From Oceanisphaera pacifica (GTDB lineage: Bacteria > Pseudomonadota > Gammaproteobacteria > Enterobacterales > Aeromonadaceae): a stretch of 64,000 nt of DNA. The stretch is taken from assembly GCF_017498065.1 (NCBI RefSeq), contig NZ_JAGDFX010000005.1:62001-126000 (forward strand), given 5' to 3'. Numbering within the stretch: position 1 is the first letter of the stretch; every line of letters begins with the position of its first letter. Under the pieces are notes generated by a model. That model was not told the DNA's origin and made no database searches. It was given only the letters and a program-made list of their open reading frames with translations. A program made the position numbers and the translations under genes. Positions 28,339-37,425 of this stretch are shown in pieces.

Positions 28339-28833
28339 CTATGCCGAAGGCGCTTTAAAGCGTAGCAATAAATTAATTAACTCCCCTAAATGTCGATAAC
28401 GCGCTAGCTCATCTGGGTTATAGCGAGTCGACATTTGGGTGGGGTTATGCCGATGCTTAAGGTAGCGCATAATTTGTAAGCGGTTAAAGCCCCCTACTTT
28501 ATAAACTAAACTCAGCAAATGACTAATCTGCTCTTCATCTAAACCACACAGGGCGCCATAGCCCTCATCTAGAGGGGTGTAAATATTTACCGTAACCTCA
28601 GACAACACCCCCGCCTCTTGTAAGTATTCTAACCACTGCTCTACATACATAGGCTTAGTGCCGGCTAATAGCTCAAAATAGCCTTGCCCAGACCGACATT
28701 GAGTCAGTAAGTGCACAGCCAAGGCATCGCTATCGCAAATAAAGGTCGTGCTCCCCTGCTCTCCCCAATCGAGCGCCTGCAACCGAATTTCGGCTTGGCC
28801 GCCTCTGGCGCCTCGCACTTTAAAAATAAACAC
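28339..28833 (-). CDS. Hypothetical cytoplasmic protein (164 residues)
   Basis: Not recognised. Mixed alpha/beta, no signal or membrane segment. The N-terminal part (MFIFKVRGARGGQAEIRLQA) suggests a beta-rich domain; the C-terminal part is helical and basic (NRLQIMRYLKHRHNPTQMST). GTG start with GGAG 5 bases upstream. It converges on the GGDEF/EAL gene and is divergent from the MerR regulator. The reading frame and ribosome site are convincing; the function is not. Confidence 0.6.
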   Translation of the reverse strand: MFIFKVRGARGGQAEIRLQALDWGEQGSTTFICDSDALAVHLLTQCRSGQGYFELLAGTKPMYVEQWLEYLQEAGVLSEVTVNIYTPLDEGYGALCGLDEEQISHLLSLVYKVGGFNRLQIMRYLKHRHNPTQMSTRYNPDELARYRHLGELINLLLRFKAPSA

Positions 28834-29003
28834 ACCATAACTCCGTTATTATGAGCAAAAACGAACCACCACGTCATGCAAACTTCCCAAGCTGCTCCCT
28901 TAGGCTGTAATCGTCATCAGAATTAAAACCTCGCTTCACAGTTTTCACTTATGAGTGTAAAGTTGGCTGCTAATTTGATTACTAAATGTAAGGAGTGTTT
29001 GTC

Positions 29004-29396
29004 ATGTCCAACAAGGAAGTGACCTACCGTATTTCTGAATTGGCTCATGAGTTTGAGATCACTCCCCGCACCCTGCGCCATTACGAAGAGCTAGGGCTAC
29101 TCACCCCTAAACGTAAAGGGAATACACGCCTTTACAGTCATAAAGATAAGTTTAGATTAGCGCTCACCATTAAAGGTAAACGTTTAGGCTTTAGTTTGGC
29201 AGAAATGCGTGAACTCTTCGAACTCTATGATGCCGAGCATCGCACCCGCCCACAGCTATACTCTATGGTCGCCATGATAGAAGAAAAGCGCGCCAGCCTA
29301 CGCCAGCAACAAGAAGATATAGAAAAAGTACTGGCAGAGCTGGATGCCGCCGACATTAAAGCCCGTGATACCCTAGAGAAAATGAAACATCATTAA
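29004..29396 (+). CDS. MerR-family transcriptional regulator (LiuR-like)
   Basis: 130 residues with the MerR winged helix (YRISELAHEFEITPRTLRHY, then EELGLLTPKRKGNTRLYS) and a C-terminal dimerisation coiled coil (EEKRASLRQQQEDIEKVLAE). It has no cysteine, so it does not sense metals by the usual ligands. The length and helix pattern resemble LiuR, which in relatives controls branched-chain amino-acid and fatty-acid breakdown, but no such genes are here. The start at 29004 has AAGGAG 8 bases upstream; GTG at 28995 would overlap that site. Confidence 0.82.
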   Translation: MSNKEVTYRISELAHEFEITPRTLRHYEELGLLTPKRKGNTRLYSHKDKFRLALTIKGKRLGFSLAEMRELFELYDAEHRTRPQLYSMVAMIEEKRASLRQQQEDIEKVLAELDAADIKARDTLEKMKHH

Positions 29397-29424
29397 ACAT
29401 AGCGCCCAGCTCCGGGCGCTGTCG

Positions 29425-30705
29425 TTAACCGCTGATACTGGCGAGCTTGTCGAAGTAATCAGGGAAGGTTTTAGAGGTGCACTTAGGGTCTAGAATAATC
29501 ACAGGCGTATTACTTAACGCCACCAATGAAAAGCACATGGCAATGCGATGATCATTATAGGTCGCAATTTCTGCTTCTTGTAACTGCGCCGCTGGGGTAA
29601 CCACTAAATAATCTTCCCCCTCTTCAACCTCAACCCCCAACTTTTTTAACTCGGTGGCCATGGCGTATAAGCGATCAGTTTCTTTTACTCGCCAGTTATA
29701 AATATTACGAAGACGAGTGGTGCCGGTGGCAAACAAAGCCGCGGTAGCAATGGTCATGGCCGCATCGGGAATATGGTTCATATCCATATCCACCGCTTGT
29801 AAAGGGGCCACATGCTCGGCTTCAATAAAGTCATCACCCCAAGTTATTTTTGCCCCCATGGCTTCTAACACATCAGCAAAGCGAATATCGCCTTGTACAC
29901 TATTGCGGCCAATGCCGGTCACTCTAACCTTACCTTTAATGGCACCTGCTGCTAAAAAGTACGATGCCGAAGACGCATCCCCTTCCACCAAGAAATCTCC
30001 TGGCGACACATAGCTTTGATTACCCTTAATATAAAACGTTTGGTAGTTATCGTGCTCTAACTCTATGCCAAACTGACTCATGGTGTGCAAGGTAATATCA
30101 ATATAGGGCTTAGAGACTAGGTCGCCTTTAATGTGCACTCGCGTATCGCCAGAAGCCATGGGCGCGGCCATTAACAGCGCGGTTAAAAACTGGCTAGAAA
30201 CAGAGCCATCAATATGAACATCTCCTCCCCACAAGCCTTTACCATTAATAAATACCGGCGGATAACCGTCATTTTTAAGGTAGCTAATATCGGCACCGGC
30301 TTCGCGCAGCGCATCCACTAAATGCTCAATGGGGCGCTCCCACATGCGCGGCTCGCCGGTTAACGTAAACTCACCCGTACCCAGTGCCAGAGCGGCACAC
30401 AAAGGACGCATGGCCGTTCCTGCATTACCCAAAAATAAGGAGACCGGCTCACTAACACTAAAGGCGCGTCCAAGCCCGTGCACCACACACTCGGTTTTAT
30501 CATCGGACAGTTCATATTGCACGCCCAAGGTTTTTAACGCATCCAGCATATAACGAATATCATCGCTATCAAGCAGGTTGGTTAGTCGGGTCACCCCATG
30601 AGCCTGAGCGGCCAGCAACAAAGCACGATTAGAGAGCGACTTAGAGCCGGGTAAATTCACCGTGCCCGCAACGTGGGCAATAGGAGACAGTTTGAGGCTT
30701 TCCAT
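29425..30705 (-). CDS. aroA: 3-phosphoshikimate 1-carboxyvinyltransferase (EPSP synthase)
   Basis: Sixth step of the shikimate pathway, joining shikimate 3-phosphate and phosphoenolpyruvate. Two-domain inside-out barrel with landmarks [18 protein letters not shown] at the N-terminus (PEP/shikimate lysine), [19 protein letters not shown] near residue 90 (glyphosate-site loop, Gly-Ala form, class I) and [15 protein letters not shown] near residue 345. Length 426 matches E. coli (427). Last gene of serC-hisC-aroA. Confidence 0.96.
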   Translation of the reverse strand: MESLKLSPIAHVAGTVNLPGSKSLSNRALLLAAQAHGVTRLTNLLDSDDIRYMLDALKTLGVQYELSDDKTECVVHGLGRAFSVSEPVSLFLGNAGTAMRPLCAALALGTGEFTLTGEPRMWERPIEHLVDALREAGADISYLKNDGYPPVFINGKGLWGGDVHIDGSVSSQFLTALLMAAPMASGDTRVHIKGDLVSKPYIDITLHTMSQFGIELEHDNYQTFYIKGNQSYVSPGDFLVEGDASSASYFLAAGAIKGKVRVTGIGRNSVQGDIRFADVLEAMGAKITWGDDFIEAEHVAPLQAVDMDMNHIPDAAMTIATAALFATGTTRLRNIYNWRVKETDRLYAMATELKKLGVEVEEGEDYLVVTPAAQLQEAEIATYNDHRIAMCFSLVALSNTPVIILDPKCTSKTFPDYFDKLASISG

Positions 30706-30846
30706 AACATTCCTAAAGTAAGGCTAAATAAAATGGGGCAACTTAGCGCCAGCTATTATTGCGCATTAACACGCATCACAGCTGGCATATAAGCGCTTAA
30801 CGTTAGCAAGACTAAGGCGCCTAGGCAAGGCACCTTAATACACAGC

Positions 30847-31947
30847 TTAAGCAAGCACCTTGGTTAGGGCTTCGATACAGCGTTGGTTTTCATGCTCAAG
30901 ACCAATACTAATGCGCAAACAGTGCGGCAAGCCATAACCGGCAATAGGACGCACTATCACGCCCTCACGCAATAAGGCTTCATACACAGGCATGGCATCG
31001 CGCTGTAAGTCGAGGGTAATAAAGTTGCCGCGCGAAGGCACATAACGCAAGTTTTGGCTGTCAAAGAAAGCCTCATACCGCGCCATTTCCCGACTATTAA
31101 GTGCCACAGCTTCAGATAAGTACGCCTCATCACCCAAGGCTGCCTCGGCCGCAGCCAAAGCCAGGCTGTTGCAGTTAAACGGCTCTCGTACCCGATTAAG
31201 CACGCCAATTAACTCAGGATGCGCCACCATATAACCAACTCGCAACCCAGCCAAGCCATAGGCCTTAGAGAAAGTACGCGACACTATCAGGTTAGGGTAT
31301 TGTGCCAACCAGTCTATAGAAGGGTGACGCTCTTCCTCAGTCACATACTCGGTGTAGGCTTCATCCAATATCACCAACACATGCTCAGGTACTTTGGCTA
31401 AAAACGCCGCCAAGGCCGCCTTACTTAAAAAGGTACCCGTAGGGTTATTAGGGTTAGTAATACAGACCAACTTAGTTTGCTCAGTAATGGCAGCGGCCAT
31501 GGCATCTAAGTCGTGACCTAAGTCTTTTGCGGGCACCACTACGGCTTGTGCGCCGTGGGCTTGAGTGGCCATGGCATACACAATAAAGGTGTACTGCGAA
31601 AATACCACCTGCTGCTTGGCACCCACAAAGGTGTGAAACACTAAATCAATCAATTCATTTGAGCCATTGCCCAATATTAACTGCTGGGTATCTACCCCCA
31701 GTTTATTGGCCAGCGCCGTTTTTAGTGCAAAGCCATTGGCATCGGGATAGCGCGCCAGCTCAGGCAAGGCGCGTTCAATGGCCGTCTTTGCTTTAGGGCT
31801 GAGTCCCAGTGGGTTTTCATTAGACGCCAGTTTAACACTGTGGCTAATCCCCAACTCTCGTTCTAATTCTTCAACCGGCTTACCCGGTTGATAAGGGTGC
31901 AATGTCTCCACCCCCGCATTCGCCAAGGCTAAATAATCAATACTCAC
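30847..31947 (-). CDS. hisC: Histidinol-phosphate aminotransferase (HisC family)
   Basis: PLP aminotransferase of fold type I, 366 residues. SNENPLGLSP at the N-terminus, GNGSNELIDL, CITNPNNPTGTF and the Schiff-base lysine in SRTFSKAYGLAGLRVGYM. Placed between serC and aroA, not in a his operon. In this position relatives are often HisC2-type enzymes that transaminate aromatic precursors; the window cannot separate that from histidine synthesis. Confidence 0.9.
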   Translation of the reverse strand: MSIDYLALANAGVETLHPYQPGKPVEELERELGISHSVKLASNENPLGLSPKAKTAIERALPELARYPDANGFALKTALANKLGVDTQQLILGNGSNELIDLVFHTFVGAKQQVVFSQYTFIVYAMATQAHGAQAVVVPAKDLGHDLDAMAAAITEQTKLVCITNPNNPTGTFLSKAALAAFLAKVPEHVLVILDEAYTEYVTEEERHPSIDWLAQYPNLIVSRTFSKAYGLAGLRVGYMVAHPELIGVLNRVREPFNCNSLALAAAEAALGDEAYLSEAVALNSREMARYEAFFDSQNLRYVPSRGNFITLDLQRDAMPVYEALLREGVIVRPIAGYGLPHCLRISIGLEHENQRCIEALTKVLA

Positions 31948-31975
31948 AAAAAATCCTTATATAACTAATAGCTGT

Positions 31976-32002
31976 CAGCTGATAGCTGATAGCTGATAGC
32001 TT
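31976..32002. repeat. Short tandem repeat between serC and hisC
   Basis: The unit GATAGCT is repeated three times in AGCTGATAGCTGATAGCTGA with a related AGCTGTC before it. It lies in the 66-base gap of the serC-hisC-aroA transcript. Confidence 0.7.
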
Positions 32003-32013
32003 ACCGCTGTGTG

Positions 32014-33105
32014 TTAACCCTGTTGCTTGGCGAATTTATCCATAAAGTCCACTAATGCCTGTACGCCTTCAATGGGCATAGCGTTGTACACACTGGCACG
32101 CATGCCACCCACTAAACGATGGCCTTTTAATGCCACTAAGCCCGCCGCTTTCGCTTGCGCCAAAAAAGCCTCATTTAAGCTGTCGTCTTTTAGCTGAAAC
32201 GGAATATTCATCCAAGAGCGCGCCTCAGGATGAACTGAGTTGCTATAAAAATCACTGGCATCAACATAGTTATACAGCAAGTCGGCTTTGGCCTTATTGC
32301 GCTCACCCATCACAGTTAAACCACCTTGGCGCTTTAACCACTTAAACACCAAACCGGCTAAGTACCACGCATAAGTAGGGGGCGTATTCAGCATAGAGTC
32401 GGCTTTGGCTAACGCAGCATAATCCATAATGGCCGGCGTATTAGGAAAAGCCTGATCCAGCAAGTCGTCGCGAACAATCACTACGGCTAAGCCAGAGGGG
32501 CCAATATTTTTTTGTGCACCCGCATAAATAAGACCAAATTTAGTCACATCCACAGGGCGCGATAAAATGGTTGATGACATATCAGCAACCAATGGCACAT
32601 CACCAGTCTCGGGGATAAAGGGATATTCAATGCCGTCTACAGTTTCATTAATGCAGTAATGCACAAAGGCCGCATTCGGGTCGAGATCCCACTCAGTAGC
32701 CAATGCGCGCGGCCCCTGTTCATTTTCTGCTTTTACAAAACCGTCTAGGGCGCGTACTTGCCCTACTTTTTCTGCTTCAGCAATGGCAGACTTAGACCAC
32801 TGGCCGGTCACAATGTAATCGGCCTTGGCATTCTTTCCCATCAGGTTAAGAGCAAGGGCGGCAAACTGCCCACGACCACCGCCTTGTAAAAACAACACTT
32901 TATAGTTGTCTGGAATGTGCATTAAATCACGCAAGTCTTGCTCTGCTTGAGTGGCCACACTAATAAAGTCTTGGCTGCGATGGCTTAACTCCATCACAGA
33001 CACGCCCAAGTTATTAAAGTTACAAAACTCAGCCTGTGCCTGTTGCATAACGTCAACTGGCAACATAGCCGGACCTGCACTGAAGTTATAAACCGTGTTT
33101 TCCAT
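32014..33105 (-). CDS. serC: Phosphoserine aminotransferase
   Basis: PLP enzyme making phosphoserine (serine synthesis) and also 4-phosphohydroxythreonine (vitamin B6). N-terminal [34 protein letters not shown], and the Schiff-base lysine in [14 protein letters not shown]. Length 363 equals E. coli SerC (362). First gene of serC-hisC-aroA; E. coli has serC-aroA without hisC. Confidence 0.96.
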   Translation of the reverse strand: MENTVYNFSAGPAMLPVDVMQQAQAEFCNFNNLGVSVMELSHRSQDFISVATQAEQDLRDLMHIPDNYKVLFLQGGGRGQFAALALNLMGKNAKADYIVTGQWSKSAIAEAEKVGQVRALDGFVKAENEQGPRALATEWDLDPNAAFVHYCINETVDGIEYPFIPETGDVPLVADMSSTILSRPVDVTKFGLIYAGAQKNIGPSGLAVVIVRDDLLDQAFPNTPAIMDYAALAKADSMLNTPPTYAWYLAGLVFKWLKRQGGLTVMGERNKAKADLLYNYVDASDFYSNSVHPEARSWMNIPFQLKDDSLNEAFLAQAKAAGLVALKGHRLVGGMRASVYNAMPIEGVQALVDFMDKFAKQQG

Positions 33106-33275
33106 TTCCTACACTACCCTATTGGCTAAATAATAAAGAAATACCACATCTAACTTAATCTTAATGTACGCACTGCAAGCACAATGCTGTCATGAAAATG
33201 TGCCTATTTGCATGGCTTTATAGCGCAATGCGGTTAAGTTAAAGCAGTTTTGTCTGTGGCTAATGAGATAAATGA

Positions 33276-33297
33276 AAGGGGCCATCAAGGGCCCCTT
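33276..33297 (-). terminator. Terminator of gyrA
   Basis: AAGGGGCC (33276-33283) pairs with GGCCCCTT (33290-33297), six-base loop; the reverse-strand T-run is short (TTTC). Lies 15 bases after the gyrA stop. Confidence 0.65.
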
Positions 33298-33311
33298 CTT
33301 ATACTAAGCGT

Positions 33312-36074
33312 TTATTGTTGCTGGCTGGACGCGTCAGGTGAGGTACCTTCACCTGCATCGCCGCTCTCATCGAGGGTGTCTTGAGCTTGCTCATCAAGCT
33401 CATTGTTTTCTCCCTCTGCGACAGCATCACCGTCCAATAACTCGTCTTCTTCTGGCTCTTCAATGCGTTGTAACCCAACCACAAGTTCATCTTCTCCGGT
33501 ACGAATTAAACGAACCCCTGCCGTGTTACGGCCAATCAGGCTCACTTCTAATACGCGAGTACGTACTAAAATGCCGCCATTGGTGATCAGCATAATTTCG
33601 TGGCCGTCATCAACTTGTGTGGCCCCCACAACAGCACCATTACGCTCGCCCACTTTAATGGACAATACACCCATAGTGCCACGGCTGCGCGTTGGATACT
33701 CTTCTAAGGCTGTTCGCTTACCATAGCCGTTTTCGGTCACGGTTAAGATAGGGCCTTCACCGCGCGGTACAATTAACGACACCACTTTGTCATTATCACC
33801 TAAGCGAATACCGCGCACCCCGGCCGCCGTACGGCCCATAGGGCGCACCCCTTTAAAGGGCCTATTCTCACCGGCGTCACTGTCTGTGGCTTCTTCCACT
33901 TCTTCGCCTTCAGCAACTTGGCCAGCTTCAACCTCAGCATGGCCATTGCCTTCAGCAAAACGCACTACTTTACCTGCATCCGAGAACAACATGATCTCGT
34001 TGCTGCCATCGGTAATATCCACCCCAATTAACTCATCGCCTTCGCGTAAGTTGATGGCACGAATACCCGAGGCTAATGGGCGAGCAAAAGCAGATAAGCT
34101 GGTCTTTTTCACCGTGCCGTCGGCGGTGGCAAAAAACACATACTTATCATCACAGTATTCTTGTACCGGCAAAATCGCGGTAATGCGCTCATCGGCATCC
34201 AATGGCAATAAGTTAACAATAGGACGCCCACGGGCAGCACGACTGGCTTCTGGCAGTTGATACACTTTAAGCCAGTACACTTTACCTGCGGTAGAGAAGC
34301 ACAAAATAGTATCGTGCGTGTTGGCCACTAATAAGCGTTCAACAAAATCTTCTTCTTTCATCTTGGTGGCAGATTTACCCCGACCACCACGACGTTGCGC
34401 TTCATAATCGGTTAACGGCTGATACTTCACATAACCTTGATGAGACAAGGTAACCACGACATCTTCACGGTTAATCAAGTCTTCAATGTTAATCTCAGAG
34501 CTGGAGTTGGTAATTTCGGTACGGCGAGCATCGCCATACTGAGTTTTTATCAACTCTAACTCCTCGGTGATCACTTCCATTAAGCGCTCTGGGCTATTCA
34601 GAATATAAAGCAGCTCGGCGATTAAAGTCAGCAGATTTTTATATTCTTCCAGAATTTTTTCATGCTCAAGACCGGTTAATCGGTGCAAACGCAAATCAAG
34701 AATCGCTTGAGCTTGTTGCTCGGTTAAGTGATATAAACCATCACGAATACCAAATTCTGGCTCTAACCACTCAGGGCGCGCCGCATCATCCCCCGCTTGC
34801 TCTAGCATGCTGGCCACGTTACCCAGCTCCCAGCCTTGGCTGATTAAGCCGGCTTTGGCTTCGGCGGCGGTCGATGACGCACGAATAAGCTCAATAATGG
34901 GGTCGATATTAGCCAAGGCAATGGCCAAACCTTCCAAGATATGCGCACGGTCACGGGCTTTGCGCAGTTCAAAGATGGTACGGCGCGTTACTACTTCACG
35001 GCGATGCTGAATAAAGCATTTCAGCATGTCTTTTAAGTTAAAGATGCGCGGCTGGTTGTTATCTAGCGCCACCATGTTAATGCCGAACACATTTTGCATT
35101 TGGGTTTGTGAATACAGGTTATTCAAAATAACCTCACCCACTTCGCCGCGACGCACTTCAATCACAATACGCATGCCGTCTTTATCAGACTCATCACGCA
35201 GTGCCGTAATGCCTTCAATGCGTTTTTCTTTAACCAGCTCGGCAATTTTTTCAATTAAGCGCGCCTTGTTTACCTGATACGGTAATTCAGACACTATAAT
35301 GGTTTCGCGACCGGTTTTTTCGTCTTCTTGTACTTCAGCCAAGGCGCGCACATAAATTTTTCCGCGCCCAGTACGGTAGGCATCAATAATGCCAGACTTA
35401 CCGTTAATAATACCGCCGGTTGGGAAGTCAGGGCCTGGGATCAGTTCAATCAGGCGATCGATACTCACGTCTTCATCGTCAATAATCGCCAAGCAACCAT
35501 CAATCACTTCATTAAGGTTATGAGGCGGTATATTGGTCGCCATCCCCACCGCAATACCCGACGAGCCATTCACCAATAGGTTAGGCACTTTAGTGGGCAT
35601 CACCGCAGGTATCATCTCGGTGCCATCATAGTTGGGCACCCAGTCAACGGTTTCTTTATCGAGATCGGCCAGTAGTTCGTGAGACACTTTATCCATACGA
35701 ATTTCGGTATAACGCATGGCAGCGGCAGAGTCGCCGTCGACAGAACCGAAGTTACCTTGGCCATCCACCAAGGTATAACGCATTGAAAATTCTTGTGCCA
35801 TACGCACAATGGTGTCATACACGGCACTATCACCGTGGGGGTGATATTTACCTATTACGTCACCCACCACACGGGCCGACTTCTTATAAGGTTTGTTCCA
35901 GTCGTTGCCTAGTTCGTTCATGGCAAACAGCACGCGGCGGTGCACTGGCTTCAAACCATCTCGTACATCGGGTAGCGCACGCCCTACTATTACACTCATG
36001 GCGTAATCTAAGTAGGAACTTTTCAGCTCATCTTCGATGTTTATCGGCATGATTTCTCGGGCCAGATCGGTCAT
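33312..36074 (-). CDS. gyrA: DNA gyrase subunit A
   Basis: Breakage-reunion subunit of gyrase. ATG at 36074 ([20 protein letters not shown]) aligns with E. coli; the open frame runs 27 codons further upstream without support. Quinolone-target residues are wild type: Ser83 and Asp87 in [13 protein letters not shown]; the catalytic Tyr122 is in AAMRYTE. The GyrA box is [12 protein letters not shown]. At 920 residues it is about 45 longer than E. coli (875). The extra length lies in an acidic insert within the C-terminal beta-pinwheel after [12 protein letters not shown] (Glu/Asp-rich, to about GENRPFKG) and in a Glu/Asp-rich tail. Divergent from ubiG as in E. coli. Confidence 0.97.
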   Translation of the reverse strand: MTDLAREIMPINIEDELKSSYLDYAMSVIVGRALPDVRDGLKPVHRRVLFAMNELGNDWNKPYKKSARVVGDVIGKYHPHGDSAVYDTIVRMAQEFSMRYTLVDGQGNFGSVDGDSAAAMRYTEIRMDKVSHELLADLDKETVDWVPNYDGTEMIPAVMPTKVPNLLVNGSSGIAVGMATNIPPHNLNEVIDGCLAIIDDEDVSIDRLIELIPGPDFPTGGIINGKSGIIDAYRTGRGKIYVRALAEVQEDEKTGRETIIVSELPYQVNKARLIEKIAELVKEKRIEGITALRDESDKDGMRIVIEVRRGEVGEVILNNLYSQTQMQNVFGINMVALDNNQPRIFNLKDMLKCFIQHRREVVTRRTIFELRKARDRAHILEGLAIALANIDPIIELIRASSTAAEAKAGLISQGWELGNVASMLEQAGDDAARPEWLEPEFGIRDGLYHLTEQQAQAILDLRLHRLTGLEHEKILEEYKNLLTLIAELLYILNSPERLMEVITEELELIKTQYGDARRTEITNSSSEINIEDLINREDVVVTLSHQGYVKYQPLTDYEAQRRGGRGKSATKMKEEDFVERLLVANTHDTILCFSTAGKVYWLKVYQLPEASRAARGRPIVNLLPLDADERITAILPVQEYCDDKYVFFATADGTVKKTSLSAFARPLASGIRAINLREGDELIGVDITDGSNEIMLFSDAGKVVRFAEGNGHAEVEAGQVAEGEEVEEATDSDAGENRPFKGVRPMGRTAAGVRGIRLGDNDKVVSLIVPRGEGPILTVTENGYGKRTALEEYPTRSRGTMGVLSIKVGERNGAVVGATQVDDGHEIMLITNGGILVRTRVLEVSLIGRNTAGVRLIRTGEDELVVGLQRIEEPEEDELLDGDAVAEGENNELDEQAQDTLDESGDAGEGTSPDASSQQQ

Positions 36075-36233
36075 AGCTAGTCTTGTCCCCAGTTTATTGT
36101 TGATATCGCAATAAAAAACGCACCATTCTACCATACAAATGCACACAAAGAGCACTGATGCTGGCAGTGAAAGTCTGCTTAGTTATAATAGTGGCTCTCT
36201 CTTGTCATTTTATTTGTCATAAAGGCGCCGTTC

Positions 36234-36947
36234 ATGAATGTAGACCAACAGGAAATCGAGAAATTTGCCGCCATGGCCTCCCGCTGGTGGGACTTAGACG
36301 GCGACTTTAAGCCACTGCATAAACTGAACCCCGTGCGTTTGGGCTGGATCAGTGACAAAGCAGGCGGTTTGTTTGATAAAAAAGTGATTGATATTGGCTG
36401 CGGCGGCGGCATTTTAAGCGAAAGTATGGCCCAAGAAGGCGCACACGTGACCGGTGTTGATATGGGCCAAGAGCCATTAGCCGTGGCGCGCCTACACGCC
36501 CTAGAAGCCGGTGTCAGTGTCGACTACCGCCAAGGCACAGCCGAGCAAGTAGCCACAGAACATGCCGAGCAATTTGAGGTGGTCACCTGCATGGAAATGC
36601 TTGAGCATGTGCCCAACCCTGCATCCGTTGTGCAGGCCTGTGCCGATTTAGCCACCCCGGGCGCCACCTTGGTGTTTTCCACTATTAACCGCAACCCTAA
36701 GGCCTGGTTAATGATGATTGCTGGGGCTGAGTATGTATTTAACATGGTACCTAAAGGCACCCATGATCATAAAAAGTTTATTACTCCCGCTGAACTTTGC
36801 CAGTATATAGAGGCGGCCGGCTTAGTGGTGCAAGATATTAGCGGCACCGTTTATCAACCGTTAAGTGGCCAGTTTAAGCTCAGTCATGACGCCGACGTTA
36901 ACTATATGGTGCATGCGATTAAACCTCATCCCACCACAGTAATTTAA
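36234..36947 (+). CDS. ubiG: Ubiquinone biosynthesis O-methyltransferase
   Basis: SAM-dependent methylation of two hydroxyls in ubiquinone synthesis. SAM motif I is [16 protein letters not shown] near residue 52; later motifs are [13 protein letters not shown] and [14 protein letters not shown]. The N-terminal [20 protein letters not shown] is typical of UbiG. Length 237 (E. coli 240). Divergent from gyrA. Confidence 0.96.
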   Translation: MNVDQQEIEKFAAMASRWWDLDGDFKPLHKLNPVRLGWISDKAGGLFDKKVIDIGCGGGILSESMAQEGAHVTGVDMGQEPLAVARLHALEAGVSVDYRQGTAEQVATEHAEQFEVVTCMEMLEHVPNPASVVQACADLATPGATLVFSTINRNPKAWLMMIAGAEYVFNMVPKGTHDHKKFITPAELCQYIEAAGLVVQDISGTVYQPLSGQFKLSHDADVNYMVHAIKPHPTTVI

Positions 36948-37316
36948 AATACACTACCTAGCGCGCGTATAATATGTCAGGCCATGCAGTGTCATTTGCA
37001 TGGCACCTAGGCTAATATCTCAGCCGTGATAAGACCATGGTCATTTGTCATCGTATGCCGCGTAAAAAGACGCACTTGAAGCCAAGCGCTGAAAGATCAA
37101 ACAAGATCGTTAATTCGGCATTTTTGCAAGCCAAATATTTTTTTAAATCTTTCTCACCGTGCAGAAAAACAGCAACCTTTCGCCAACACCAGCCCCCCAA
37201 AGGGGTAGCCGTTAGCAAGTGCAAACCTTTTGCTTCATCAAGCCTCTTTTGCACCACTTACCCGACTTGAGAATTTTCTCACTAGGTTCTATATTGTGCA
37301 CGCACAACGACTTCAA
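36948..37316. other. Gene-poor region between ubiG and the nrdA operator
   Basis: About 370 bases. GCCATGCA (36981-36988) pairs with TGCATGGC (36997-37004) without a T-run, a possible weak ubiG terminator. Open frames of 69-77 codons on either strand overlap each other and lack ribosome sites, so I do not call them. A partial third NrdR-like box may lie at 37284-37299. Confidence 0.5.
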
Positions 37317-37332
37317 CAACTATATATTGTGT
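37317..37332 (+). promoter_or_regulatory. NrdR box 1 upstream of nrdA
   Basis: CAACTATATATTGTGT matches the NrdR consensus ACACWATATATWGTGT at 14 of 16 positions. Its distance to box 2 is 32 bp, three helical turns, the spacing expected for a pair bound by the NrdR repressor. Confidence 0.88.
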
Positions 37333-37348
37333 TAACTTTGTTAACTAA

Positions 37349-37364
37349 ACACACTATATAGTGA
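37349..37364 (+). promoter_or_regulatory. NrdR box 2 upstream of nrdA
   Basis: ACACACTATATAGTGA matches the NrdR consensus at 14 of 16 positions and ends 61 bases before the nrdA start. It overlaps a likely -10 element (TATATA), which would let NrdR block polymerase. Confidence 0.88.
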
Positions 37365-37425
37365 AATGCATTGACAAATGCACCTCATACAGAACAACGA
37401 CATTTACGACTAAAAGGGCTGTTTC

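Noticed and set aside
35800-35900. Quinolone-resistance change in GyrA
   Set aside because: Positions 83 and 87 are Ser and Asp, the susceptible form.
37037-37270. Open frames of 69-77 codons on both strands upstream of nrdA
   Set aside because: They overlap one another, lack ribosome sites and resemble no family.
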